Assembly: GCA_002633025.1 (NCBI GenBank)
Contig: NMRB01000895.1
Coordinates: 79,873 to 143,872 of the forward strand
Reading direction: 5' to 3'
Length of the DNA: 64,000 nucleotides
Source: Notospermus geniculatus
Taxonomy: Eukaryota; Nemertea; Pilidiophora; Heteronemertea; Lineidae
The position numbers and the translations under genes are program-made. The notes below the pieces were generated by a model. That model saw nothing but the letters and a program-made list of their open reading frames with translations, had not been told where the DNA came from and made no database searches. Below, piece by piece: positions 34,255-44,115 of the stretch; within the stretch, counting starts at the first letter, position 1, and every line of letters starts with the position of its first letter.

Positions 34255-34640
34255 TAGCGAGGTTTCGCAAATCTGACGAAACACGAAGTACGAAATACGA
34301 AATTCGACTTCATTTCCATGACGTAATGTATTTCTGGAGATACTTGTACATGTAGTTGGTACCACAAATATCGCCTGCTGCATGAGCGCATCTTTTAGCG
34401 TATGACGTAAGACCGATAGAGTTATACGGTGTATTTTAAGCTTTGAAATTTATCTTTCGTTTCCACTTCGTTGTTACGAAGTGTTGAAATTTAAAAATTC
34501 AAGATGCAGTCTAACTGTGTCGGTCGATATGCTAAAAGACGCACTGGCAGCAGGGACATTTGTGGTGCCAACCATCTCCAGAAATATGTTAGGTCCTGGA
34601 AATGTAGTCGAATTTCGTATGTCAGTTCTGCGAAACCTCA
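34255..34640. mobile_element. GAGGTTTCGC foldback (complete copy)
   Basis: GAGGTTTCGCA at the left is inverse to TGCGAAACCTC at the right. The arms are about 190 bp (GAATTTCGTATTTCG, TACCACAAAT and GCTAAAAGACGC words in both) and meet at a TTCGTTGTTACGAA centre. Solo arms are at 9001-9145 and 11250-11455. The centre is almost loop-free. Confidence 0.75.
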
Positions 34641-35154
34641 CTAATATTTTTCAGCCGTGGCAAGATCGTGGGAGAAAATCCATAGGATGCCATCCGTATT
34701 CACGTCATATGGTTTGGCGAAACGATCCAATATTCCTGGCTGACACATCACGCTATCTGAATACATTGATTATTATTTTATCAATACCTTCCTTCTGGTT
34801 GATAATTATTTAAATATTTTGGTATTATCCGCTCAATTAAGTCGTCATTCACGGTTATTAATGTGATGTCGCGGCACACTCCGCTCACCATGCGTGAAAG
34901 TGACAAGGTACGGGGAAATGAGGCTGAAGAGATGATGAGAACTGAATCGGCAATGACACTGTAGCGGGATGCTTGGTAGGGCGGCCGTGGCATCATCCGG
35001 GAAGGCGACTCTTCGCGGGCACGGATTTTTCTCGAACGCCCCAAATATCTCCCCGATGGTAGAGTGGTCAGCGCAGACTCAAAAAGTCCTGGGGTCAGGT
35101 CCCAACACTGGTTTGGTTCTCGTTGATGAGTATCCTGATCTAAAGCTAGGAATC
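34641..35154. other. Unique sequence with a tRNA-like remnant
   Basis: Apart from the tRNA-like segment at 35050-35125, nothing is recognised. Confidence 0.4.
35050..35125 (+). repeat. Degenerate tRNA-like (SINE head?) segment
   Basis: GGTAGAGTGGTCAGCGC resembles a Pol III A box. GGGTCAGGTCC, about 35 bp later, resembles a B box with two changes. The anticodon stem does not form properly and there is no acceptor stem, so this is a remnant, not a functional tRNA. Confidence 0.35.
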
Positions 35155-35569
35155 CACCTAAAATTTGCTGGGTCAAATTTGACCCAAAATGGGTAGATTT
35201 TGACCCCAAAATAAGATTAATATGCAATCAACCAAATGCTGGGTTGAGTTGACCCAATGAATTGGGTCAACGTATTCAACACAGTAACTGGGTCAGGAAA
35301 ATGAACCAAAATGGAGTCACATATATAACCCTGTCCTATAGGACGGGGACGGGGTTAAATGTTTGGGTCAGTATAATGACCCAGTGTTTGGGTCATTATT
35401 CTAACTCTATTTTTGGGTCATTTTCCTGACCCAATTACTGTGTTGAATACGATGACCCAATTAATTGGGTCAACTTAACCCAGCATTTGGTTGATTGCAT
35501 ATTAAACTTATTTTTGGGTCAAAATCAAACCATTTTGGGTCAAATTTGACCCAGCAAATTTTAGAGTGC
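35155..35569. mobile_element. TGGGTCA-rich foldback MITE
   Basis: TAAAATTTGCTGGGTCAAAT at the left is inverse to the right end closing with AAATTTTAGAGTGC. TGGGTCA and TGACCCA recur many times in both arms. The arms are long (about 160 bp). The repeated heptamer is specific to this family. Confidence 0.8.
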
Positions 35570-35571
35570 AC

Positions 35572-35725
35572 TGCCACTAGGTGTCACTAGTGGTTAAAAC
35601 TATTGAAATGAAACTGACATCCCGGTCCTGATCAGTTTCTAACACAAAAGGCGTCCATTGTATAGGACCGGGTTTCGGTGTGCTGCCCTCTATCGTAGCT
35701 AGGATCCCCATTTCTAGGTCTCATA
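35572..35725. mobile_element. AATGGGGATCC-type MITE, truncated left
   Basis: GGTGTCACTAGTGGTTAAAA to the GATCCCCATT end, as in 59894-60365. It supplies empty sites for the nested elements at 17549 and 59939. Confidence 0.7.
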
Positions 35726-35917
35726 GGCCTATTGGGGAAATTGAAACTGACCAAAATATATTTTTAGTGACACAACTGGGGAAACTGGTTCGGTGCTTTA
35801 AGCGGAATTCTGGAAATAGAGCCGAATTTCTTAACTCGTATGCCGTAGATATGATAAACGCTGATTGGTCGTTCCGTGTCACATGATGTGGACCGCTCGC
35901 GTGATTCGCCGAGAACC

Positions 35918-36552
35918 TAGTCTCGCGTCACCAGCCTCTCTCTCTTACAGGAGAGAGTCTGGTAGCAAAGGCCAAAACTTTCGTTACCGCCAGGTGGCGA
36001 GTGTCCAGCTCAGAGCATCCGAATCTGATTGGCCAACGGCTGATTAAACATGGCTGCGCCCATGAAACGCATGATGAACGAACGAGTCTGAGGTAAAATT
36101 TACCTTTTTAGCACGGAAGGAACGACTATCCATGGTCATCGATTGCTGGAATAAGCCGATTGTACAATAGGACTTACATTTTGTGCCATGGATTAGGTCA
36201 CTTCCGACCAGGGAGTCGAAGTTCAGCCAGACGGTAAATCGATCCTGATACAATACAATTCCACTTTATTTCATCAGCGATCCACCTCAAACGGCCAGGC
36301 TCGATCGCTGTCTACATATCACTCGGTGAAAACCACGATAAAACGTGTTAAAAAGGTAACATTTCCCTCGGACTATTTCGTTCCTTGTTCGTTCATCATG
36401 CGTTTCACGGGCGCAGCCATGTTTAATCAGCCGTTGGCCAATCAGATTCGGATGCTCTGAGCTGGACACTCGCCACCTGGCGGTAACGAAAGTTTTGGCC
36501 TTTGCTACCAGACTCTCTCCTGTAAGAGAGAGAGGCTGGTGACGCGAGACTA
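35918..36552. mobile_element. TAGTCTCGCG foldback, 9-bp TSD CCGAGAACC
   Basis: TAGTCTCGCGTCACCAGCC and its inverse start arms of about 200 bp around a 220-bp centre. Perfect 9-bp repeats CCGAGAACC flank it (35909-35917, 36553-36561). The arms contain ACATGGCTGCGCCC and GATTGGCC. It resembles a Mutator-like foldback by duplication length. A solo arm is at 15352-15545. Confidence 0.9.
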
Positions 36553-36561
36553 CCGAGAACC

Positions 36562-37566
36562 CTGCGAATGAAGTACTCATGGTTCGCAAGTGCTCCAATG
36601 ATAAAAAAATCGACAGTTTGGCGTCGGCCTACTGTTCTGTCCAAAGTTTACTAAATACCACCATCTTGCTGCTCTCTAAACATGTGGGACACTATCGGAA
36701 AAAAACACACAAGCCAGTCTCCTACCTCAGAAATGCTCCATAATCTATTAGATATGATGGTGAAAGTGACATAAGCTATTATGGGCAACGTGAATAAGTA
36801 ATGAATCCTTTATTGCTTTCATATACTCTACAGATGTTTTTTAAAATATTCATAACATTCTGCCTTCCTTTATAATAATATAAAGAGTCGCGAGCACCTG
36901 ACAAATACGTTTCCATTACGTTTGGGCCATCGTTATAAATTCTATATCTAATTAAATGACTGTAATGAATGGCGTTCGCCATTATTGGCTGCTTTAACTC
37001 GGATGAATATTTCAGAATAATCCACGTCTTTATGGAATATTATTGCCTGAGTGTGATGATAAATGCTCGCTGTTATTGAGCGGATTAACACGCTGAAGCC
37101 GACTTTGGAGCGAAGCTGTTTGCGTTTGACGACAAGTAGTGTTGGTCGGAATCGTGGGACAACACCCTCAGCACCAATCTCGTTCCCATCGTCTTCCGTT
37201 CCGTTTCACATTTTTAGCGTGTTCGATTTCTTACTCGCGCCTACACCGGCCTGGCACGACAGCGTTTTATTTACCGGAAGTTCTTTGGCCCAGTTGCACC
37301 AGCTATGCTCAGAGTTAAGTTGAGGTTGACCTCGACGAAGTAATATGATTTGCCATTACAATTTGAGGTTGAGAACGACTTTGAGGTTCTTGAGCAAAAA
37401 GTCGCAGTCGGGTCTGTCGCGCCAGGTGCTACTAACCCTCCCCCTGAGCCGGTTACTTCGGGAAGTATCCCAGCATGCAGAGCGTGATGTCACTTCCGAA
37501 CGTAGATGAACACGCAGCCCTCGCATACATCGGCGTGCCAAAAAATGTAAGAAATCAAACGCTATC
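36562..37566. other. Unique sequence, possible regulatory island at 36780-37060
   Basis: It has AT-rich unique DNA with CTAATTAAATGACTG, TTATAATAATATAAAG and CCATTATTGGCTG. No gene is recognised. Confidence 0.3.
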
Positions 37567-38295
37567 GTGTTAGACACGAGTCAAGTGTCATGGCGGACGT
37601 ACTCGGCCAATCACAATCGACGTCATCTTCGGAGGTACTCGGCTACATTCGGGCGGCCATCGTTACCTACCTCGACTGTATATAGGAGCCTCGGCGTAGT
37701 AATCATCTCGCAAATCACGAGATAATTCAGTGATTTGCCGCAGTGAGTGGGTCGTCTGTGACATTGACCGTAACCGTCCGCACTTGATGATATAGTGCAG
37801 ACCAATGCTGATACTTTTTCACGTATAAATGGGTTCTTTGCGCATTATATCGATGGGAAAATTTTATTTATTGTAGAATCTGAAGTTATTCAGTGGATTA
37901 AGGCACATTTTAGCCCGCATTTTAGGCAGTGATAACACCGAGGAGGGAAAACGTTACAATGTCGAAACAAAATGGCCGACCAGCCTTCACTTCACCACTT
38001 GAGAAGTTCAACCTGCTGCTACAGCGTGAGTGACCCTTCATCAGGTAAGGTAACATGCTTCAACTCATTTTTCTATGTGTAGCAACAATCACAATCCCTA
38101 ATTGGTAACTTTGATCATTCAGATCGATAGATTTGAACAGTCTTGTCGAGCATAACCGAAGAAGTAGATCCCGGAGCAATATGGCGCTGTCCGATATACG
38201 TCAGAGATACGATGTTGGCACGAATCGTTCTCTGACGTTCAGATTGGGCCAATCAGAGCTCATCCGCCATGACACTTTACTCGTGTCTGACACAA
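37567..38295. mobile_element. Foldback, terminal GTGTTAGACACGAGT
   Basis: GTGTTAGACACGAGTCAAGT with GTCATGGCGGA at the left is inverse to TCCGCCATGACACTTTACTC then GTGTCTGACAC at the right, 729 bp overall. In the second haplotype (41210-41286) the same ends enclose almost nothing. Confidence 0.65.
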
Positions 38296-38377
38296 CGGCG
38301 TTCTTTTATTGGCCTCCAATGCGCATGTCTGAGAAAGCGCTAGTGCCTGGCCGGTGTATTGTCGAACACGCAATATA

Positions 38378-38613
38378 CTCTAAACTCCCACCTGTCCCAT
38401 TCCTGAACTCGGAAAAAATTACCAAATCCTAAGTTGAAGATATCGCACGCTGTCCCCGGGACGCTGTCATTCTTTGCCAAGCTCGGGAGTGGGACCAGTA
38501 AGTGGACAGGACATTACTGTATCTGACCACACCCCCACCTCATCATCTTCAACTTAGGATTTAGTCATTTTTTTCTGAGTTGAGGAATGGAACAGGTAAG
38601 TGGGAGTTTAGAG
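38378..38613. mobile_element. CTCTAAACTCCCAC MITE, TSD TA (block A only)
   Basis: CTCTAAACTCCCACCTG at the left is inverse to AAGTGGGAGTTTAGAG at the right, flanked by TA. Block B reads GCTATATATAACG at this site with no insert. Relatives are at 43633, 51721, 56813 and 58793. Confidence 0.85.
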
Positions 38614-39100
38614 TATAACGTGACAATACAGGAACAATAGCTTTCGTCTCGGTCGTTTTTCTGAACCACCCTGAGCGATATTGGAATACAAGAACTAGTG
38701 TCACCAGAAGGTATCGATGTGAAAGAGCTTTTAAAACCTGAGAGGGTTTATCGCGAGGCTCCGCATCTCGTACAACCCCCGGGGGCAGTATCGCGACGGG
38801 AATTATCAAAGATGTGTGAAGATCAATGTAAAGTTTATGGCATAATCTTCTCAAGTCCGTCCAGCTGTTTATTTTCCATTGAGATTGCTCGTGAGAGGCT
38901 TTGAGCATCTTCAAACTGGCAGCTGTACTCGAGAATCTCTATGTGAATGTCCTGTTTCATCTAGTCCTTGTTCGACAGATCGATATGAAGTTATGAGTGC
39001 CTTGTCGGCTTTTATGACTGGAGACTGGTTTTATTGTTCTAGTGCGAGAATTAGAAATTCAAGTCCATGTGACGTCACGGTTCCTGTTTGCAACTTTGGA

Positions 39101-39396
39101 GAGCCACGGTGGTATAGTGGTCAGAGGGTCCAGGTGTAACAGTAAAGAATGTCCCCCTGTAAAATTGTGCGCTTCTATTGTTCAATGACGGATTAAGGTG
39201 CATGGCTATAGAAACCAATCACCAGAGATTAGAATGTAACAATAGGATCTTTTGTTCCTGGGACAGTTTTTCCTGGGGACATTACTTTCCTTTCACGCCT
39301 GGTTCGAATCCCACTGGGCGTGAGACTTTCGGCAAGTCTCTTTGCCACGCTGGCCTCTCTCTCCACCCTGATGAATAAATGAATATGAAATAGAAA
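39101..39396 (+). mobile_element. tRNA-derived SINE split by a foldback (block A only)
   Basis: The A-box-like GGTATAGTGGTCAGAGG is at 39111, and a perfect B box GGTTCGAATCC is at 39301. Downstream come CTTTCGGCAAGTCTCTTTGC, TCTCTCTCCACCCTGATGAA and an AATAAATGAATATGAAA tail, typical of animal tRNA-SINEs. The A-B distance is far too long because an inverted-repeat insert (39130-39302) lies between them. It is absent from block B. Confidence 0.6.
39130..39302. mobile_element. Foldback between the A and B boxes of the SINE
   Basis: CCAGGTGTAACAGTAAAGAA at the left pairs imperfectly with the inverse of TTACTTTCCTTTCACGCCTGG at the right, including GTCCCC and GGGGAC. Confidence 0.5.
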
Positions 39397-39398
39397 CG

Positions 39399-39797
39399 GG
39401 TTTCTAAAGCCTGCAGCACACGTCACCATTTTCGTTGCTCGTACAGGCAACTTTCGTGGTCGGCAAGTTTTGTGGTGGTTGCCGGTTTACAGCAGACGTG
39501 CCACTCAGTGGTCTCGTGTGCTGCTGATGGCCACGCATCACCACAACCTGCAACCACGAGCAATTTTCGTGGTGTGAAATCAAACATGTTTGATTTTCGG
39601 CAACTTCTGGCAACTCGTGGTCACCGCAGAATTTCCGTGGTGAGTGGTCGTTGCCGGCCACAGCACACTTGGCTATTTTCGTGGCGACCACGAAAATTGC
39701 CTGTATGTATGAGCAACGAAAGTGGTGACGTGTGCTGCAGGCTTTAGCACACGTCACCACTTTCGTTGCTCATACAGGCAATTTTCGTGGTCGCCAC
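39399..39797. mobile_element. AAAGCCTGCAGCACACG MITE with a third arm
   Basis: AAAGCCTGCAGCACACGTCA and its inverse bound 39399-39745. A third, direct partial arm (AGCACACGTCACCAC and on) follows at 39747-39797. CGTGGT and ACCACG are repeated throughout. Confidence 0.75.
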
Positions 39798-40026
39798 CTC
39801 TACCGTAGTTGATATCAGACTATAAACCCAAACTTTAACGACGGGTTAACTTTTGTTACCAGGCTATCTTCGATTTCTAAAGATTCTGTAGTGTGAATTT
39901 CTGTTTTCTTGTGAAAGGCCCAACGTCCAGGCCAAGGCAACTCGGGATACCCTTCACTAAACTGAAGGTTCTAGTGGCTTTTGTGTAGGCCTGCAGGTGA
40001 ACGGTTTCGTGAAAACTCCGCTAATA

Positions 40027-40178
40027 GGGAGGTTAAGAAATCAAACGATAAACGTAATCTTTACGACAACGTTATATTATACATGTACTACACATTCACC
40101 AGATTTTATATTCCGTTTTCGGCAAAAAATAACGTTGTCGTTAACGTTTACGTTTATCGTTTGATTTCTAAACCTCCA
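40027..40178. mobile_element. GGGAGGTTTAG foldback MITE (block A single copy)
   Basis: The left flank matches the flank of 42282 and the right flank matches that of 42788 in block B. It therefore looks like a recombinant of two elements, with loss of the DNA between them. About 150 bp, TA flanks. Confidence 0.8.
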
Positions 40179-40732
40179 TATTGAAAACAACAGCAACGTC
40201 ACAACGAAGTACATTGTATTTGGAAAATGCGGAATTCAACGGAACGATACTGCAGACGACAATCTCCGAAATGGATAATTATGCTTATCCACCATACTTG
40301 CCATTCTCATACGGCAAAAAAATAATTACGCCGGAATCCTTATCCAAAACAGCAAACGCATCATTACTGTGAGGGCCATTTTCATTACATGTATTTCCTT
40401 TCCTAATTTCCTGCGCTTTCCCGCCGCTCGGACCCAAGGGACCTCTTAATATTGTGACAGAAATAACGCAGGAACTGCCAACGACCCTTTCCAATAAAAT
40501 GATACACCAAACACTGCTATTGGGCACTGCAATCGTAGTTATTCGCGTATGACGTCTCGCCCCACGAGGTCCTTCGTACACACTCCCCCACCATATTCAA
40601 TCAATATTAGCCTTACCCCCGGGGCAAAGACTCTCTGAATGTCGCGTTAATTTCTCCCTCGTGCCAAGATAATATCTAGTGTCATAAGGAATGACAGGTC
40701 AAATTGACCCTCGTTATAACAAGTCAACTCTT

Positions 40733-41209
40733 NNNNNNNNNNNNNNNNNNNNNNNNNNNNNNNNNNNNNNNNNNNNNNNNNNNNNNNNNNNNNNNNNNNN
40801 NNNNNNNNNNNNNNNNNNNNNNNNNNNNNNNNNNNNNNNNNNNNNNNNNNNNNNNNNNNNNNNNNNNNNNNNNNNNNNNNNNNNNNNNNNNNNNNNNNNN
40901 NNNNNNNNNNNNNNNNNNNNNNNNNNNNNNNNNNNNNNNNNNNNNNNNNNNNNNNNNNNNNNNNNNNNNNNNNNNNNNNNNNNNNNNNNNNNNNNNNNNN
41001 NNNNNNNNNNNNNNNNNNNNNNNNNNNNNNNNNNNNNNNNNNNNNNNNNNNNNNNNNNNNNNNNNNNNNNNNNNNNNNNNNNNNNNNNNNNNNNNNNNNN
41101 NNNNNNNNNNNNNNNNNNNNNNNNNNNNNNNNNNNNNNNNNNNNNNNNNNNNNNNNNNNNNNNNNNNNNNNNNNNNNNNNNNNNNNNNNNNNNNNNNNNN
41201 NNNNNNNNN
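40733..41209. other. Assembly gap (477 N)
   Basis: It separates haplotype blocks A and B. Confidence 0.99.
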
Positions 41210-41286
41210 TGTTAGACAAAAGTGTCATGGCGGATGCACTCAGCCAATCAGAGTGCATCCGCCATGACACTTTACTCGTGTCTAAC
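41210..41286. repeat. Compact hairpin at the contig start
   Basis: TGTTAGAC with AAGTGTCATGGCGGATGCAC is followed after about 10 bp by the inverse. It has the same ends as the 729-bp element at 37567-38295 but almost no interior. Confidence 0.7.
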
Positions 41287-41351
41287 ACAACAGCGTTCTT
41301 TTATTGGCCTCCAATGCGCATGTCTGAGAAAGCGCTAGTGCCTGGCCGGTG

Positions 41352-41627
41352 CAACCTCGTCACCAGGGATCGTTCGCTTTCTGACAATATGGCGGACGTT
41401 TCACCAACCCCTGGAATCAGCTTTGGTTTGAAAACATCCAAACCTTGATATAGGTAACCTTTTGATTTGATCCAAAATATTTTTGAAAATTTGTTTGGGT
41501 ACATTCTTCGGTATATTATTCTTATTCCCGTCAACCAATCAAATGCGTTAAGCCAACGCTGATTCCAGGGGTTGGTGAAGCGTCCGCCATATTGTCAGAA
41601 AGCGAACGACCCCTGGGGACGAGGTTG
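41352..41627. mobile_element. CAACCTCG MITE, 9-bp TSD TGGCCGGTG (block B only)
   Basis: The ends are CAACCTCGTCACCAGGG and its inverse, with arms of about 80 bp including AATATGGCGGACG. Perfect TGGCCGGTG repeats flank it (41343-41351, 41628-41636). Block A has a single GCCTGGCCGGTG there, so the allele is an empty site. Confidence 0.92.
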
Positions 41628-42281
41628 TGGCCGGTGTAAGTAGTCGAACGCGCTATATATAACGGGACAATACAAGAACAACAGCTTTTCGTCTTGGTCG
41701 TTTTTCTGAACCACCCTGAGCGATATTGGAATACAAGAACTAGTGTCACCAGAAGGTATCGATGTGAAAGAGCTTTTAAAACCTGAGAGGGTTTATCGCG
41801 AGGCTCCGCATCTCGTACAACCCCCGGGGGCAGTATCGCGACGGGAATTATCAAAGATGTGTGAAGATCAATGTAAAGTTTATGGCATAATCTTCTCAAG
41901 TCCGTCCAGCTGTTTATTTTCCATTGAGATTGCTCGTGAGAGGCTTTGAGCATCTTCAAACTGGCAGCTGTACTCGAGAATCTCTATGTGAATGTCCTGT
42001 TTCATCTCTAGTCCTTGTTCCACAGATCGATATGAAGTTATGAGTGCCTTGTCGGCTTTTATGACTGGAGACTGCTTTTATTGTTGTAGTGCGAGAATTT
42101 AGAAGTTCGAGTCCGTGTGACGTCACGGCTCCTGGTGGCAACTTGGGATATCTTCGATTTCTAAAGTTTCTGTAGGTGTGAACTTCTGTTTTCTTGTGAA
42201 AGACCTGCGTCCAGGTCAAGGTTCTAGTGGCTTTTGTGTAGGCCTACAGAGGTGAACGGTTTCGTGAACACTCCGCTAAGA

Positions 42282-42436
42282 GGGAGGTTTAGAAATCAAA
42301 CGATGAACGTAAACGTTAACGACAACGTTATTTTTGTACCGAAAATGCAATATAAAATCTGGTGAATGTGTACATGTAGTATGAAAAATAACGTTGTCGT
42401 AAATTTTACGTTTATCGTTTGATTTCTAAACCTCCC
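42282..42436. mobile_element. GGGAGGTTTAG foldback MITE (block B, first copy)
   Basis: GGAGGTTTAGAAATCAAACG and its inverse at the two ends; AACGTTAACGACAACGTTAT in the interior. Confidence 0.85.
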
Positions 42437-42608
42437 TTCTGATATGGAAGTGACGAACGACTGATACCGTGAGACTTGGTCTGAGGTTCGAGCTCGGCTT
42501 CTGCTGAAGGGACAACGGTCAAACATGTCAAATGTCTTTTTCATTCAATTCAAAGTGTTTTGTTTGCTTTTATGTCATCAGGCTCATAAAGAAACAATCT
42601 GCCGATCT

Positions 42609-42691
42609 CTGGACTGGCTCCCTGTCCTCGAGCCTCCCCGCTAATGTGACGAATATTAGCAGAGCGGCTCGAGGACAGAAAACCAGTCTAC
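42609..42691. repeat. Short hairpin H3
   Basis: GACTGGCTCCCTGTCCTCGAG pairs with CTCGAGGACAGAAAACCAGTC around GCTAAT and ATTAGC. It is in the segment present only in block B. Confidence 0.6.
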
Positions 42692-42787
42692 CGATCTCCT
42701 CAAAGACTAGCTGCACGATCGTATTGGTTAAGTCGTTTGCAGCGCTCGTGTTTCGAATACATGTATTTCACTCTGATTCAAATAATA

Positions 42788-42930
42788 TGGAGGTTTAGAA
42801 ATCAAACGACAAACGTACACGTTACGACAACGTTATTTTTCATACGATACATTGCAGATAAATTGCATTTTCGGAAAAAAGTAACGTTGTCGTTAACGTT
42901 TAGGTTTATCGTTAGATTTCTAAACCTCCA
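42788..42930. mobile_element. GGAGGTTTAG foldback MITE (block B, second copy)
   Basis: TGGAGGTTTAGAAATCAAAC to GATTTCTAAACCTCCA, 143 bp, TA-type flanks. Confidence 0.85.
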
Positions 42931-43632
42931 TATTGAAAACAACAGCAACGTCAACACCGGGGCATTTGGAAAATGCGGAATTCAACGGAACGATGTGATG
43001 TTCGATACTGCAGACGACAATCTCCGAAATGGATAATTATGCTTATCCACCATACTTGCCATTCTCATACGGTAAAAAAATAATTACTCCGGAATCCTTA
43101 TCCAAAACAGCAAACGCATCATTACTGTGAGGGCCATTTTCATTACATTTATTTCCTTTCCTAATTTCCTGCGCTTTCCTGCCGCTCCGACCCAAGGGAC
43201 CTCTCAATATTGCGACAGAAATAACGCAGGAACTGCCAACGACCCTTTCCAATAAAATGATACACCAAACACTGCTATTGGGCACTGCAATCGTAGTTAT
43301 TCGCGTATGACGTCTCGCCCCACGAGGTCCTTCGTACACACTCCCCCACCATATTCAATCAATATTAGCCTTACCCCCGGGGCAAAGACTCTCTGAATGT
43401 CGCGTTAATTTCTCCCTCGTGCCAAGATAATATCTAGTGTCATAAGGAATGACAGGTCAAATTGACCCTCGTTATAACAAGTCAACTCTTTTGGTCCTCA
43501 TGGGAGGTACTCCACGGATGAGTTCCCCAGGAGAGAGATACTCATCGCGGAAACAAAGGAAATTCCCAGAATGCCACCTGATACGTCATTTCCGTTTTAT
43601 TGTGCTTTTGTTGCTGCATAAGTCGGTGACTA

Positions 43633-44115
43633 CTCTAAACTCCCACTTACCTGTCCCATTCCTGAACTCGGAAAAAAATGACTTATCCTAAGTTGAAGAT
43701 AATGGGGTGGGGGTGTGGTCAGAAACAGTAATGTCCTGTCCACTTACTTGTAAGGGAGCAAGAAATAAAAGTGGAAAATAAGAAGTGGAAAATTTTGGAA
43801 TTTTGCGCAATTTTTTTAAATTTCTCAAACTGGGAGAAAATTTTTCCCATTTTGAGAAATTTTCTTAAAATGACGACATTTTGTCTGATTTTTCGGGCGA
43901 TATTTATCAAAACGGGAAAAAATTTTCTCCCAGTTTGAGAAATTGGAAAATTCGCACAAAATTCCAAAATTTCCCACTTCTTATTTTCCACTTTTATTTG
44001 TTACTCCCTTTTGTCCCACTCCCGAGCCTGGCAAAGAATGACAGCGTGCGGTATCTTCAACTTAGGATTTGGTCATTTTTTCCGAGCTCAGGAATGGGAC
44101 AGTGGGAGTTTAGAG
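43633..44115. mobile_element. CTCTAAACTCCCAC MITE interrupted by AAGGGAG MITE
   Basis: TA-flanked (43631-43632, 44116-44117) with the standard ends of the family. Without the nested 259-bp element and its 4-bp duplication it would be about 220 bp. Confidence 0.88.
43752..44010. mobile_element. AAGGGAG MITE (copy 2), nested, TSD TTGT
   Basis: It is exactly 259 bp, as in copy 1. It is flanked by TTGT (43748-43751, 44011-44014). Uninterrupted relatives of the host element read CTTACTTGTCCCACTC with one TTGT, for example in inverse at 51847-51862 and 58896-58911. Confidence 0.92.

Larger units (their letters stand above)
38242..40732. repeat. Haplotype block A, ends at the gap
   Basis: It aligns to 41249-43490 up to the exact last base before the N run (AACTCTT at 40732 matches 43490). 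It differs from block B by insertions: it has a CTCTAAAC MITE and a SINE plus MITE, and lacks the CAACCTCG MITE and about 0.5 kb between two GGGAGGTTTAG elements. Confidence 0.85.
41249..43490. repeat. Haplotype block B, starts after the gap
   Basis: It is homologous to 38256-40732. It carries a CAACCTCG MITE and two GGGAGGTTTAG MITEs flanking hairpin H3, and lacks the SINE and the CTCTAAAC MITE of block A. Confidence 0.85.

Noticed and set aside
35050-35125. Possible third tRNA gene
   Set aside because: The acceptor and anticodon stems do not form; kept only as a tRNA-like remnant.
35865-36644. Two frames sharing a long identical C-terminal part on opposite strands
   Set aside because: They are the two arms of the foldback at 35918-36552.
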